Origin: Saprospiraceae bacterium
Lineage (GTDB): Bacteria > Bacteroidota > Bacteroidia > Chitinophagales > Saprospiraceae
Direction: 5' to 3'
Length of the DNA: 64,000 nt
Assembly: GCA_016714085.1 (NCBI GenBank)
Contig: JADJNW010000039.1
Location: forward strand, 1 to 64,000
The notes under the pieces were generated by a model. It was not told the origin of the DNA. It did no database searches and saw only the letters and a list, made by a program, of their open reading frames with translations. Shown here piece after piece: positions 44,187-52,370 of this stretch. The stretch's first letter is position 1; each line of letters begins with the position of its first letter. The translations under genes and the position numbers were made by a program.

Positions 44187-44689
44187 AATTTTAATCTTGT
44201 CAATGCCATTTGCAATATTGCGGACTACGCTGGAAATTTGATAGATGCCACTTTTATTCTTGCTAATGCCTTCAACCATTTTTCCAATGTTGTTAGAAAT
44301 ATTTCCAGAGGGTATAAGAATATTGCGGGAGGGTCGCGCAACTTGCGGACGACGATTTCAACTTTGCGGACGATGCCCGCAACTTTTCGGGAGGGTCGCG
44401 CAACTTTGCGGACGATGATTTCAACTTTGCGAACGACGTCCGCAACTTTTCCGGAGGGTCTCGCAACTTTGCGGACGGCGATTTCAACTTTGCGGATGAC
44501 GTCCGCAACTTTTCCAGAGGGTCGCGCAATTTTGCGGACGACGTCCGCAACTTTTCGGGAGGGTCTCGCAACTTTGCGGACGACGATTTCAATATTGCGG
44601 ACGACGTTCGCAACTTTTCCGGAGGGTCGCGCAACTTTGCGAACGGCGATTTCAATTTTGCGAACGACGTCCGCAACTTTGTGGATGCC
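44187..44689 (+). repeat. 21-bp-period tandem array 3 (24 units)
   Basis: Twenty-four contiguous units, one of 20 and the rest of 21 bases. From the eighth unit on they are the reverse complement of array 2: units starting GATTTCAACTTTGCGG, units starting GTCCGCAACTTTTC and ending GAGGG, and units starting TCGCGCAACTTTGCGG, mostly in that 63-bp order; one unit of the triplet is missing mid-array. The first seven units (e.g. AATTTTAATCTTGTCAATGCC reduced to its ends AATTTT and GCC) resemble array 1. So the same element spans both forms. Located between convergent genes. Confidence 0.92.
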
Positions 44690-44716
44690 GGCTACTTTAT
44701 GTTATTAGGAACAATC

Positions 44717-45697
44717 TTATTTCAGTGCGGCTTGATATATATCTAAAATTAATTTGGTGGTTGCTTTGGCGCTGCGTCCGTCGACGATGGGTTTACCTCC
44801 ATTTTTAACTGCCTGCTCAAAATCTTTAATAATTTTTTGATGCGCACTTGTATCTGTGACAACAGCGCTCGTCGCCCCGTCATGCTTGTATTGGAAGCTA
44901 CTATTGCTTGGGTTTGGCACATCTTCAAAATGCCATTCCGTGATCACATCGTCGGTCATGGTAAAGCTACCTTTATCAGAATGCACTTCCAGGCGTGCCG
45001 CGAAACCTGGTTTGGTGGATGTAGAGGCGATCATCGTTCCGATCATACCATTCCTATGTTTTAGCAAGGCTGCGCCATGATCCTCCGCTTCCATCTGATG
45101 GGTGAATGTATTCATCATACTGACCACCTGCATGGGCAAACCAAAAAACCAGACATAAAGATCTATATTATGGCAAGCCTGTTGTATAAAGGGTCCACCA
45201 CCATCCATATCATATCCGCCACGATAGTCTGCGCTATCATAATACGCTTGATCCCGATAAAATTTTGCGGATAAGTCCGCCGCAAAAATATTTCCCAGCG
45301 CTCCTTTTTCAATCAAGGCTTTAATGGCCTGATTATCGGGAGCGGTGCGCCGTTGGTAAGCAACAGCGAGCGTTATATTCGCTGCTTCGCAAGCGAGAAT
45401 GGCTTGCTCCATGTCTTCCATCTTTATGCCCAGCGGTTTTTCGACTATAACGTGTTTACCGAGTTTTGCGGCAGCAATAATACCCTCGCAATGCAAACCA
45501 TTAGGCGTTGTTACAATCACAGCATCGTAGTCCGCAATAATAGAATCCAGGCTTGAAAAACTGGGAATGTGGGGATTCGCTTTAATATAATTGCCAGATC
45601 GACTTACACAGGCGACCACTTCGTTACCAGGCATTTCCGCAATCGCATGAACGTAAGTATTGCTAATATTTCCGGTGCCGATGATGACATATTTCAT
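44717..45697 (-). CDS. Gfo/Idh/MocA family oxidoreductase
   Basis: A 326-residue NAD(P)-dependent dehydrogenase of the Gfo/Idh/MocA family. The Rossmann start is YVIIGTGNISNTYVHAIAEMPG. VIVEKPLGIKMED near residue 90 contains the conserved Glu-Lys-Pro, and GGGPFIQQACHNIDLYVWFFG near 170 carries the catalytic-region His. The enzyme would oxidise a sugar or sugar-alcohol derivative. It has no signal peptide, unlike many Bacteroidota members. Neighbours give no pathway clue. Ends 27 bases from array 3. Confidence 0.93.
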   Translation of the reverse strand: MKYVIIGTGNISNTYVHAIAEMPGNEVVACVSRSGNYIKANPHIPSFSSLDSIIADYDAVIVTTPNGLHCEGIIAAAKLGKHVIVEKPLGIKMEDMEQAILACEAANITLAVAYQRRTAPDNQAIKALIEKGALGNIFAADLSAKFYRDQAYYDSADYRGGYDMDGGGPFIQQACHNIDLYVWFFGLPMQVVSMMNTFTHQMEAEDHGAALLKHRNGMIGTMIASTSTKPGFAARLEVHSDKGSFTMTDDVITEWHFEDVPNPSNSSFQYKHDGATSAVVTDTSAHQKIIKDFEQAVKNGGKPIVDGRSAKATTKLILDIYQAALK

Positions 45698-45796
45698 TGG
45701 AAATTTCTCTTTATAATCATAAATCTTATGGATGTTGCCGGTTGCAAATTAGTAATTAGTTTTACCGAAAGCTCCTGCGGCGCTATATTTCAAAAT

Positions 45797-46356
45797 TTAG
45801 ACCCTAAGCGAGCCACGAAATCCCCTGGCGGCATAGTAAGATTCTGCACCGTTGTGATAGGTAAAGACATGATCGTAGCGGCGATCACAAAAGAGCGCGC
45901 CGCCGAGTTTTCTAATAGCAGCAGGCGTTTGTATCCAGCTCGATGTTTTCGTATCGAAATTCCCCAATTGCTGTAGCGCCCGATATTCTTCTTCCGTCAA
46001 AAGCTCAATCCCCATAGAAGCAGCCATATCCATAGCGTTATCCGCTGGTTTATGCTCTTTCCTGGACTCCCAGGCTGCAAGGTCATAACAAAGACTTCTG
46101 CGACCTTTCGGGCTTTCCGCTGAGCAATCATAAAAAATGTATTCGCCCGTTTTTTCGTCAAAACCAATGACATCAGGTTCACCCTCTGTTTCTTCCATAA
46201 TATGGAGCGACCATAATTTTTCAGTATTCGCTTTTAACTTTACATATACATCTGCCCATTCAATATCCTTGATGTCGGCTTCTTGTTTTTCTCAAAACGG
46301 GCTTTCAATATGTTAAGTAGCGCTTCACATTGTTCGGATGATAATTCTCTTTTCAT
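45797..46356 (-). CDS. DUF4256 family protein, one frameshift
   Basis: A ~186-residue DUF4256 protein. The start MKRELSSEQCEALLNILKARFEKN is in one frame; the frame changes in the five-T run 46286-46290 to QEADIKDIEWADVYVKLKANTEKLWSLHIMEETEGEPDVIGFDEKTGEYIFYDCSAESPKGRRSLCYD, and on to GFRGSLRV. One missing base restores the family's normal text. The function is unknown; the C-terminal half is very conserved across distant phyla. It is the downstream-most member of a run of damaged minus-strand genes. Confidence 0.87.
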
Positions 46357-46457
46357 TCTATTTATTTATGGATTAACAGAAGTGATTTTTCTCTTTTCAT
46401 TGATTTATTTTTCTTAATGAGCGCCTAATATCTGTAACATACTCAATACTTTACCCT

Positions 46458-46468
46458 CCAAATTAGAC
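46458..46468 (-). promoter_or_regulatory. Shared upstream motif, copy A
   Basis: On the minus strand GTCTAATTTGG, followed by AGGGT, 102 bases before the DUF4256 start. The same 11-mer lies 106 bases before the SRPBCC gene at 47524. Probably a common regulatory or transcription-start element. Confidence 0.35.
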
Positions 46469-46473
46469 TTTTT

Positions 46474-46977
46474 CTATTCATATAAATAGGGTTCATTATT
46501 ATACGCCATTATTCTTACATTCTCTAACACCCTTTTCATATAAATCTTCCAGAACGTCTTTGCAAATAGCCAGTTCAGAGGATAAAGTAAAGCAATATCC
46601 GAATGCAGCGCATACCTGTATTCAATCAATACCTGGTTCGGTTCGATTTCTGATGTTTTCCATTCCCCTACAAACTTGGAGAACCCCAACATCCACGCCT
46701 TGAAATCGCTTACTTCTATTTTCCAATACTTGTTTTCCAATCTTTCCAGCACCTTATCGGTGGAGGCTTCCCCGCCTTTAAACGTGAGCGATTTTGCTGC
46801 GAATACGCTTTTGCTATATCCTGGTTTTCCCCAGTTTTCATCTTCCGTGCAGTGCGTAACTTTTGGCATCAGCCCAAATCCTGTATGCACTTTTGATACA
46901 TCACATAACATTGGCGTCTTGAAAGTGCGCTCCAGCGAGCATTCATAAATAGTTGAAACTTTAACGGTTGATATCAT
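46474..46977 (-). CDS. SRPBCC-fold protein of unknown function
   Basis: A ~167-residue protein with the SRPBCC/START-like fold. An N-terminal strand (ISTVKVSTIYECSLERTFKTPMLCDVSKVH) is followed by helices and a long C-terminal helix (LYPLNWLFAKTFWKIYMKRVLENVRIMAYNNE). Such proteins bind hydrophobic ligands in a deep pocket. I chose ATG 46977 (MISTVKVST); ATG 46986 adds three residues. This is the only gene of the 45.8-50.7 kb run without a visible lesion. Its ligand is unknown. A second, unrelated SRPBCC gene lies next upstream. Confidence 0.7.
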   Translation of the reverse strand: MISTVKVSTIYECSLERTFKTPMLCDVSKVHTGFGLMPKVTHCTEDENWGKPGYSKSVFAAKSLTFKGGEASTDKVLERLENKYWKIEVSDFKAWMLGFSKFVGEWKTSEIEPNQVLIEYRYALHSDIALLYPLNWLFAKTFWKIYMKRVLENVRIMAYNNEPYLYE

Positions 46978-47015
46978 CTTGTGCAAATTAACCTTCTTTC
47001 ATACGTATATTTTTA

Positions 47016-47524
47016 CTATCCATTGCCCTCAAGCGCTTTTTTTAGATTCATCATATTTTCCTTTTCCTGCGCTTTTAATTGAGCCTTCAAGATTGGAAAA
47101 ATCGCACGCGTAAAACCGTGAGGGGTAGCAATAAATTTTGATTCAAGTTTGGTTCCTTCGCCAAGCGGTGATAATACCAATTTAAGGGTTCCTTCAAGGT
47201 ACCGCCATTTTCAAATGCAACCCAATAGGGTGGATAATACTCTGTTACAGTAATATCAAGCGTGTCGCTCCTATGCCATTTTGCGCTGAATACAGTCCCG
47301 ACATCGATTGGTCCGTCACTTTTTTTCTCTACATATTGAACATCAGGATTCCATTTTAATTCATTTCGCATATCAGCTATATAATCTAAAACTTCATAAG
47401 GCGGTTTTTTAATTTGGACAGTATTAATAATCTCCGTTTGACCACCCGATATCATGTAAGATACGCCCAATAAAATCACTATTAGCGCAAGGAATACTAA
47501 TAAAACACGAATTAAAGTTTTCAT
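47016..47524 (-). CDS. Membrane-anchored SRPBCC (polyketide cyclase-like) protein, one frameshift
   Basis: A ~169-residue SRPBCC protein with an N-terminal membrane anchor (IRVLLVFLALIVILLGVSYMI). VQIKKPPYEVLDYIADMRNELKWNPDVQYVE is the characteristic polyketide-cyclase start. At ~47191 the frame breaks: the first frame gives KEPLNWYYHRL and ends at 47087; adding one base in AAGGAACCC gives TLKLVLSPLGEGTKLESKFIATPHGFTRAIFPILKAQLKAQEKENMMNLKKALEG, ending 47016. It may bind a lipid or other hydrophobic ligand at the membrane. Upstream is the shared 11-mer at 47630-47640. Confidence 0.8.
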
Positions 47525-47629
47525 TTTTTATATTTTTATGATGAACTTTACGTGATAGGTACTTTACTTTATTACATACTGCATCCTTATAAACGCTATA
47601 TAGTGCTTATATCTATTATAGATCACCAC

Positions 47630-47640
47630 CCAAATTAGAC
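47630..47640 (-). promoter_or_regulatory. Shared upstream motif, copy B
   Basis: GTCTAATTTGG on the minus strand with GTGGT following, 106 bases before the SRPBCC start at 47524. See 46458-46468. Confidence 0.35.
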
Positions 47641-47686
47641 TTTTTTTCTCATTTACCTATTTTACAATGATTCAGACGATTAGGTT

Positions 47687-48570
47687 TTAAAGCTTTTTAT
47701 CCCATCCTTGCCACTTAAGGTATTGTTCAAAGCTCAGGGTTTCAGGAAGTAATTCCCTTGTTTGTTTTACTGCCTTCAGTATTTCTTCGGGATAAGGTGA
47801 TTGCCCCCATTTTTCAAAATGTTTACGTAGCGGAATCCAAACTCTTGCAAACAGATACATAATTACGAGCGGGATAGGTTTGTGTTTGTAGGTCTTACCC
47901 TTGGATAGCTTGGTTGCGATTGCAGCGAGTTCATTTCCCGAAATAAAATCTCCGACCAGGTTCAGTTTTTTGCCTATGAACTTGTCTGGTGTTTCAAAGG
48001 CCAAAGCTGCAAATTTCCCAATATCAACGCTGGCAATATGAGGCAATTTTGCATCGTTGGCTGCCATGCCCGTAATAACATTACACTCCCGAAGTCATCC
48101 ATGAATGAACCCGGACAGAGGAATGTATAAGGTATATTTTTGTTCTTAATCAGATGCTCAATATCTATTTTCCGCTTTATATAGGTTAGGGTGTTTTCCT
48201 GCCCTTCTTCCACATACAATACAGTGCTTAAAACAAGATGTTGAACCTTGTTTTGCAAACATGCCTCTACTATATTTTTACCTTGTTCCCATTCTAGTTC
48301 CGTATCAATTTTTCCATTTGGTGCCATTGGCATTGTAACACCATAAACGCCGTATGCGCCTTTAAATGCCTCCATCAATGATTGCCTGTCGGCAAGATCA
48401 GCTTGTAGAACCTGAACACCTTTCTTTTTTATTGCTTCAGCTTTTTGTCCATTGATATTTCGTCAAAAGGCAATCAAATTCCATTTGCCGGTTTTCAGAA
48501 GCGCATCAAGTACAGCACCACCTTGTTTGCCAGTAGCACCGCATACTACAATTGTTTTAATTTCGTCCAT
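47687..48570 (-). pseudogene. NmrA-like NAD(P)-binding protein, stop codon plus frameshift
   Basis: Remains of a ~294-residue NmrA-type NAD(P)-binding (atypical SDR) protein. The start MDEIKTIVVCGATGKQGGAVLDALLKTGKWNLIAF at 48570 carries the Rossmann GxxGxxG. A TGA (48463-48465) follows immediately, after which RNINGQKAEAIKKKGVQVLQADL continues in the same frame through AYGVYGVTMP. Near 48080 the frame shifts to NVITGMAANDAKLPHIASVDIGKFAALAFE and runs to 47687. Two independent lesions make a functional product unlikely. Such proteins sense redox state or reduce quinones. Confidence 0.85.
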
Positions 48571-48652
48571 ATGATTTAAATTTTTGAACAAAATTAGATA
48601 CTTACACTCCTTAAAAATTGTACGAATGTAACATCTCGCTATCCTTGCTGGC

Positions 48653-49460
48653 TCAAGGAGAAAACTGACCCACTATTTCGCTTTTTTGATTTAAATATTC
48701 TTTCGGAGTCATTTGTGCAAACCGTTTGAATCCACGAATAAAATGAGCCTGGTCATAGTAACCGCAATTCAACCCGATTTGAGTAAGATTGTCTGAGGAA
48801 TAATGAATTTGATTCAGTGCAGCTTCAAAACGCTTAAATGCAAGCGCTTCGGAGGGAGAAGTTCCAAGCCATTTCTGGAAAATTCGTAAAGTATGCATCC
48901 TTGAATAACCGGTATAATCTTCTATTTTACTGAACTTTCCTGCAGTTTTTTAAGGAAATTTCATCTAGTAATGTCGTAATTTTCATTGCTAAACTCAAGT
49001 CTGGCACACACGATAGAGAGGAAAGAATAAATTCTTCCAGCCAAACGGCTCTTTTGTGAAAATCGGAAATATTACTAACAGCATCCTGTATAAAATTATA
49101 TTTATCTTGAAAGACTATATCGCCTTCGATTGACCAGTTCTTCAAATCCTTGCAATGAATCCCAAACAATAGATGAGCTGCAATAGTATTCAGGCGAATA
49201 CCAAATAAATGACAACGCATAAATTCAACAGAGAGCGGTTTCGTATGTAGTCCGGCTACAAAACAAAAATTTTCGGTCGGATTAAAAGATCGGTTCTTGT
49301 AATAATCACTTTGAATAATCCAGGGTGTATCAAGATTAAAAGCCAAATCAAAATTAAACTCGGGCAGGAATATCCATTTTTGGGGCTGGTCTGCTTTTAA
49401 CTCCCAAATCAATGGCGCTATTCCCTTGAGCTTTTTAGGTATGTAAAAGTTGAATTCCAT
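48653..49460 (-). CDS. AraC family transcriptional regulator, one frameshift
   Basis: A ~269-residue AraC regulator. The N-terminal ligand/oligomer domain reads FYIPKKLKGIAPLIWELKAD ... FCFVAGLHTKPL. In the six-T run 48946-48951 the frame shifts from EISLKNCRKVQ-stop to LAGKFSKIEDYTGYSRMHTLRIFQKWLGTSPSEAL, the first helix-turn-helix, then LTQIGLNCGYYDQAHFIRGFKRFAQMTPKEY, the second, ending at 48653. The helix-turn-helix domain is complete after correction. It may regulate the adjacent NmrA-like gene, a frequent pairing; that is inference. Confidence 0.85.
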
Positions 49461-49588
49461 AAGTCTTCTTACAAATACTTTTAACCATACATGAATCTAT
49501 GGTAATTTATGAATGATCGAAGGCTAACGTCTGTATTTGCTGGAGCGGAAAGCCGTTGTTCTCGGTTTTTTATTGATTGGATTGTCAA

Positions 49589-50067
49589 TCACTCTAATTC
49601 AAAAATTGCGGTTGTACTTCCCGAACCAACCGCAGAAGCAAGACCAATAGGGTTTTCAATACGCCCAATTTTTGTATATCTGTATGATGTTTGAAAAGTC
49701 TTGTAAAATAGAACCAAAGTATTCGCTCCCCAAAGCATTATATCACCCTCTTCAATAGTTCCTATGTTTTCTGTGTTTGTGGGCAAGTTGGTAGAAAGTT
49801 GAAAATATTTCTCGTTACCGTTCAGTTCACTCATTTTTAAAGTTAACGGCATCATGGCTTTCAGCGCCTCGGCTGTTTTATTCTCATAAAGAATTGCCGT
49901 GAAAGTATCTGAACCAATTTTTATCTTCATTTTGTTGCCCATTATTTTGTCTTTCAAATTTGAATTATTTTGCTTAACAAGGCTGTCTGCCTTTAATGCG
50001 TCTTTTTCCATGATTAGCCATACAGGCGAAAAAAGACAAATCCTAATATTAAAAGTGGATGCTTCAT
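49589..50067 (-). pseudogene. Cyclophilin-like fold lipoprotein with probable frameshifts in the leader
   Basis: A cyclophilin-like fold protein. The mature part (MKIKIGSDTFTAILYENKTAEALKAMMPLTLKMSELNGNEKYF ... GDIMLWGANTLVLFYKTF) is one intact frame. The N-terminus is not: from ATG 50067 a lipoprotein signal MKHPLLILGFVFF begins, and shifts in the A6 run (50029-50034) and the T5 run (50001-50010 region) are needed to read ACMANHGK and then DALKADSLVKQNN into the mature domain. Alternatively, translation starts inside, without a signal. The fold lacks the catalytic residues of prolyl isomerases; the role is unknown. Confidence 0.6.
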
Positions 50068-50124
50068 AGAAAATCTGTTTGTTAGCATTTTTTTTGATTA
50101 GAATTAGCAACATTCAATACAAAA

Positions 50125-50690
50125 CTACCCAATTTTCTTGACAACTTTGGCAGGAATGCCCCCTACGACTGTATTCGCTGGAACATCCTTGGTGACAACC
50201 GCCCCTGCCGCAATTACCGAATTCTCGCCAACTGTTACGCCCGGTAAAATTGTCGCATTTGCCCCAATCCATACGTTGCGTCTTATTGTTACCGATTTAA
50301 GGTCGAGTATTTTACGCTCCTTTGGATTGACTGGGTGATTTTCTGTAATAATACTTACTTTGGGGGCAATTAGAACATCATCTTCTATCACTATACCTCC
50401 AAGGTCTAAAAATGTACAGGCATGGTTAATAAATACATTTTTGCCTATTTGAATGTGTCTTCCGAAGTTAGTATGGAATGGGGTGAAAACGGTCGTACTT
50501 TATCAATTTTCCGTCCAATTATTTCACTCAATTCTCTCTGATTTGGTCAATGTTAGTGGAAGAGTTGAGGGCTACTGATAATTTAATAGTATTTGAAACT
50601 GCCTCAAATTTTTTGGGTATTCTGGGTCATCAAACGGAATTAATCCCCTGAAAGCATTCTATCGAATATGTCACCCTTGTTTTGGTTCAT
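50125..50690 (-). pseudogene. Sugar O-acetyltransferase (maltose/NodL-like), several frameshifts
   Basis: Remains of a ~185-residue left-handed beta-helix O-acetyltransferase. The C-terminal 88 residues are one frame: APKVSIITENHPVNPKERK, RNVWIGANATILPGVTVGENSVIAAGAVVTKDVPANTVVGGIPAK. Upstream the family text is recovered only by four frame changes: MNQNKGDIFDRMLSG, LIPFDDPEYPK, EAVSNTIKLSVALNSSTNIDQIRE, LSEIIGRKIDK, TTVFTPFHTNFGRHIQIGKNVFINHACTFLDLGG. Four indels in under 200 bases point to decay rather than sequencing noise. Only the hexapeptide-repeat part could be translated intact. Confidence 0.8.
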
Positions 50691-50738
50691 ATTTATTTTT
50701 TATTACTGTTAATTTTCTTTTATCACGCCCAACTATCG

Positions 50739-50786
50739 TATTAGCGCATTGCGTGTTTTACTTAACGAGTGCGAGTTGCGCTAATA
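50739..50786. other. 10-bp inverted repeat upstream of the acetyltransferase remnant
   Basis: TATTAGCGCA (50739-50748) and its complement TGCGCTAATA (50777-50786) enclose 28 bases. GCCCAAC (50727-50733), the reverse complement of an integron-type GTTRRRY core, lies between it and the gene start. Could be an attC-like site, a terminator or a regulatory hairpin. Confidence 0.4.
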
Positions 50787-50864
50787 TCCGCTTTAAAAAT
50801 AATGATATTTACTTAGATGTCCAAGTCGTCTATTGGGCTTTTGAATTTTGCCTATCGCCTTACA

Positions 50865-50897
50865 AAACCTATAAGGTTTTTAAAACCTTATAGGTTT
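50865..50897. repeat. Perfect 33-bp palindromic repeat, copy 2
   Basis: The same 16-bp arms as 15689-15721 with T at the centre. Here it is not between convergent genes but in a ~780-base stretch (50691-51470) without a recognisable gene. Confidence 0.85.
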
Positions 50898-51218
50898 GCA
50901 TATAATCAAAATTTTACTCCACCTCTTGCATCATTACATCTTTTTTATGTATATTTGTCGTATATGCTTGCCCAAGCAATTGGTTACAGGCGATCGCCTT
51001 CAGCATTACATATTACACAAACCTACTTTTAAGCTACTTTTTATTACTTTTTTATTACACAAACTTACCTTTTGCATTTGCCGTATGCACGCTGTGTGTA
51101 GGCTTATGCGCGTTTTCCAAATTTCCTAAACTTTTATATTTTGAAAGCTTGATAAAAATAATTGAAACGCTAATATTTGATATGTCTCGTGGGCTTTATA
51201 GTCGTAATTTTATAATGA
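50898..51218. other. Non-coding stretch with short direct repeats
   Basis: No gene recognised. It holds an exact TAnnTTTG element (TATATTTG, ~50950), a GGCGATCGCC palindrome (~50990-50999), and TATTACACAAAC followed by CTAC at 51011-51026 and TTAC at 51053-51068, 42 bases apart. The short open frames here have no codon or motif support. Confidence 0.4.
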
Positions 51219-51321
51219 AGTAGTCTCTGTGGCGGCTGCCCGGCAAATCACTGTTCGACGGAGGAGTTTTGATTTGCCTAGCGTTTTGGTGACTTTTTGG
51301 GCGATGCAAAAAGTTACAAAG
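51219..51321 (+). repeat. Dispersed hairpin-bearing element, copy 2
   Basis: Second copy of the element at 25991-26097. The stem is perfect here: GGCAAATCA (51242-51250) with TGATTTGCC (51270-51278), loop carrying GGAGGAG. It lies 150 bases before the 51471 gene. Confidence 0.6.
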
Positions 51322-51470
51322 AAAGGAAGCATAGAAACACAAAAGAAAGCTATTAACAAGAAAAGAACAAATCGGATAATCTTTTGGTATCAATTAAAAA
51401 AAGAGTTTTGCTAAGGTTTCAATTACATTGAAATGAATAAAACAAATTTATAACTATCAAATTTTTTCTC

Positions 51471-52133
51471 ATGAAGAAGAAAAGCAAATCAGAGGCGGGT
51501 CACGCCAAGAATGTATCCAACCTGGGTGTTTTGGTTACGCGCTGTACCAGCTACGGCGCAATGTTCAATCCGCCACGAGCGGAATTACAAATCCATAATC
51601 TGCAACAACTGCAAATGGAAGCACAAATGGTGCTCCGTCATCTATCCGAATGCGAAGCCAGAGCGCAGGACGCAACCAATAATCGCTCGGAGGCTTTCAA
51701 AGCGCTGCGCCCCTTCATCACGCGCATCCTCAACTCGATGATCGCGTGCGGCTTGAGCGAGAAAACAATCGAGGACGCCCGCGCTATTCAGCGTCGCATC
51801 AATGGTACGCGCCTGAGCAAGAAAACCAAAGCGGAAAATACCACCGCCAATGAACCCACCGAGGAAACCACAAGCGCCGAAGACGAAGAAAATGCGGTGA
51901 TGACCGCCCCTCGTACTGTCTCCGTTTCCCGACAATCGTTCGATCTATTATTAGAACATTTCTCCAAACTCATTCTACTGCTCCAGCGGGAAATGAATTA
52001 CACCCCCAACGAAGCAGATTTGCAATTGAGTGGATTATTAGCGCATGAGCAGCACTTGCAGTATTTGCACACGATTGCCATTACTGCCGAGGCAATTGCA
52101 CAGACTGCACGAGCGACTGCACTGAATAAATAG
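51471..52133 (+). CDS. Conserved Bacteroidota protein of unknown function
   Basis: A 220-residue cytoplasmic, mostly helical protein. The start HAKNVSNLGVLVTRCTSYGAMFNPPRAELQIHNLQQLQMEAQMVLRHL matches, from memory, a multicopy family of unnamed Bacteroidota proteins with H-A-K-N-V and GYGA-x-(Y/F)-NP motifs. A charged Ala/Glu/Thr-rich linker (residues ~120-145) joins two helical halves; the second has SVSRQSFDLLLEHFSKLILLLQ. The C-terminal IAQTARATALNK is the first unit of a 42-bp tandem repeat continuing beyond the stop. Function unknown. Confidence 0.7.
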   Translation: MKKKSKSEAGHAKNVSNLGVLVTRCTSYGAMFNPPRAELQIHNLQQLQMEAQMVLRHLSECEARAQDATNNRSEAFKALRPFITRILNSMIACGLSEKTIEDARAIQRRINGTRLSKKTKAENTTANEPTEETTSAEDEENAVMTAPRTVSVSRQSFDLLLEHFSKLILLLQREMNYTPNEADLQLSGLLAHEQHLQYLHTIAITAEAIAQTARATALNK

Positions 52134-52274
52134 CTCGCTGCACAGACTGCACGAGTGATTGCACTGAATGAATGAATCACTGCACAGGCTGCACGAGTGA
52201 TTGCACTGAATGAATAGATCACTGCACAGGCTGCACGAGTGATTGCACTGAATGAATAGATCAATGCACAGGCT
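52098..52274 (+). repeat. 42-bp tandem repeat spanning a gene 3' end
   Basis: Four full 42-base units from 52098, 52140, 52182 and 52224, and a partial at 52266. Each begins GCACAG(A/G)CTGCACGAG and runs to GAATGAATAGATCACT or a variant. The first is the 3' end of the 51471 gene. Each full copy carries the in-frame stop at the same position (TAG, TGA, TAG, TAG), so the repeats duplicated a segment including the stop. Confidence 0.9.
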
Positions 52275-52370
52275 ATTTTTGAAGATAGTTATTCATCTAT
52301 CAGCAAGTTATTTTTAGATAATAGCTACTGCTATTACATTTATTACAAGTGCATATCATTTTTTATGATC

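Noticed and set aside
44238..44708. 156-codon plus-strand and 127-codon minus-strand frames over array 3
   Set aside because: Same artefact as array 2. The frame also changes meaning at the 20-base unit, and no start region or family is recognised.
49509..49694. Short plus-strand frame upstream of the cyclophilin-like gene end
   Set aside because: Mostly antisense to the conserved cyclophilin-like domain. No start signal or family.
51998..52264. 88-codon minus-strand frame with 14-residue repeats (SAITRAACAV)
   Set aside because: It is the complement of the 42-bp repeat. The plus strand has the conserved gene that gave rise to the repeat.
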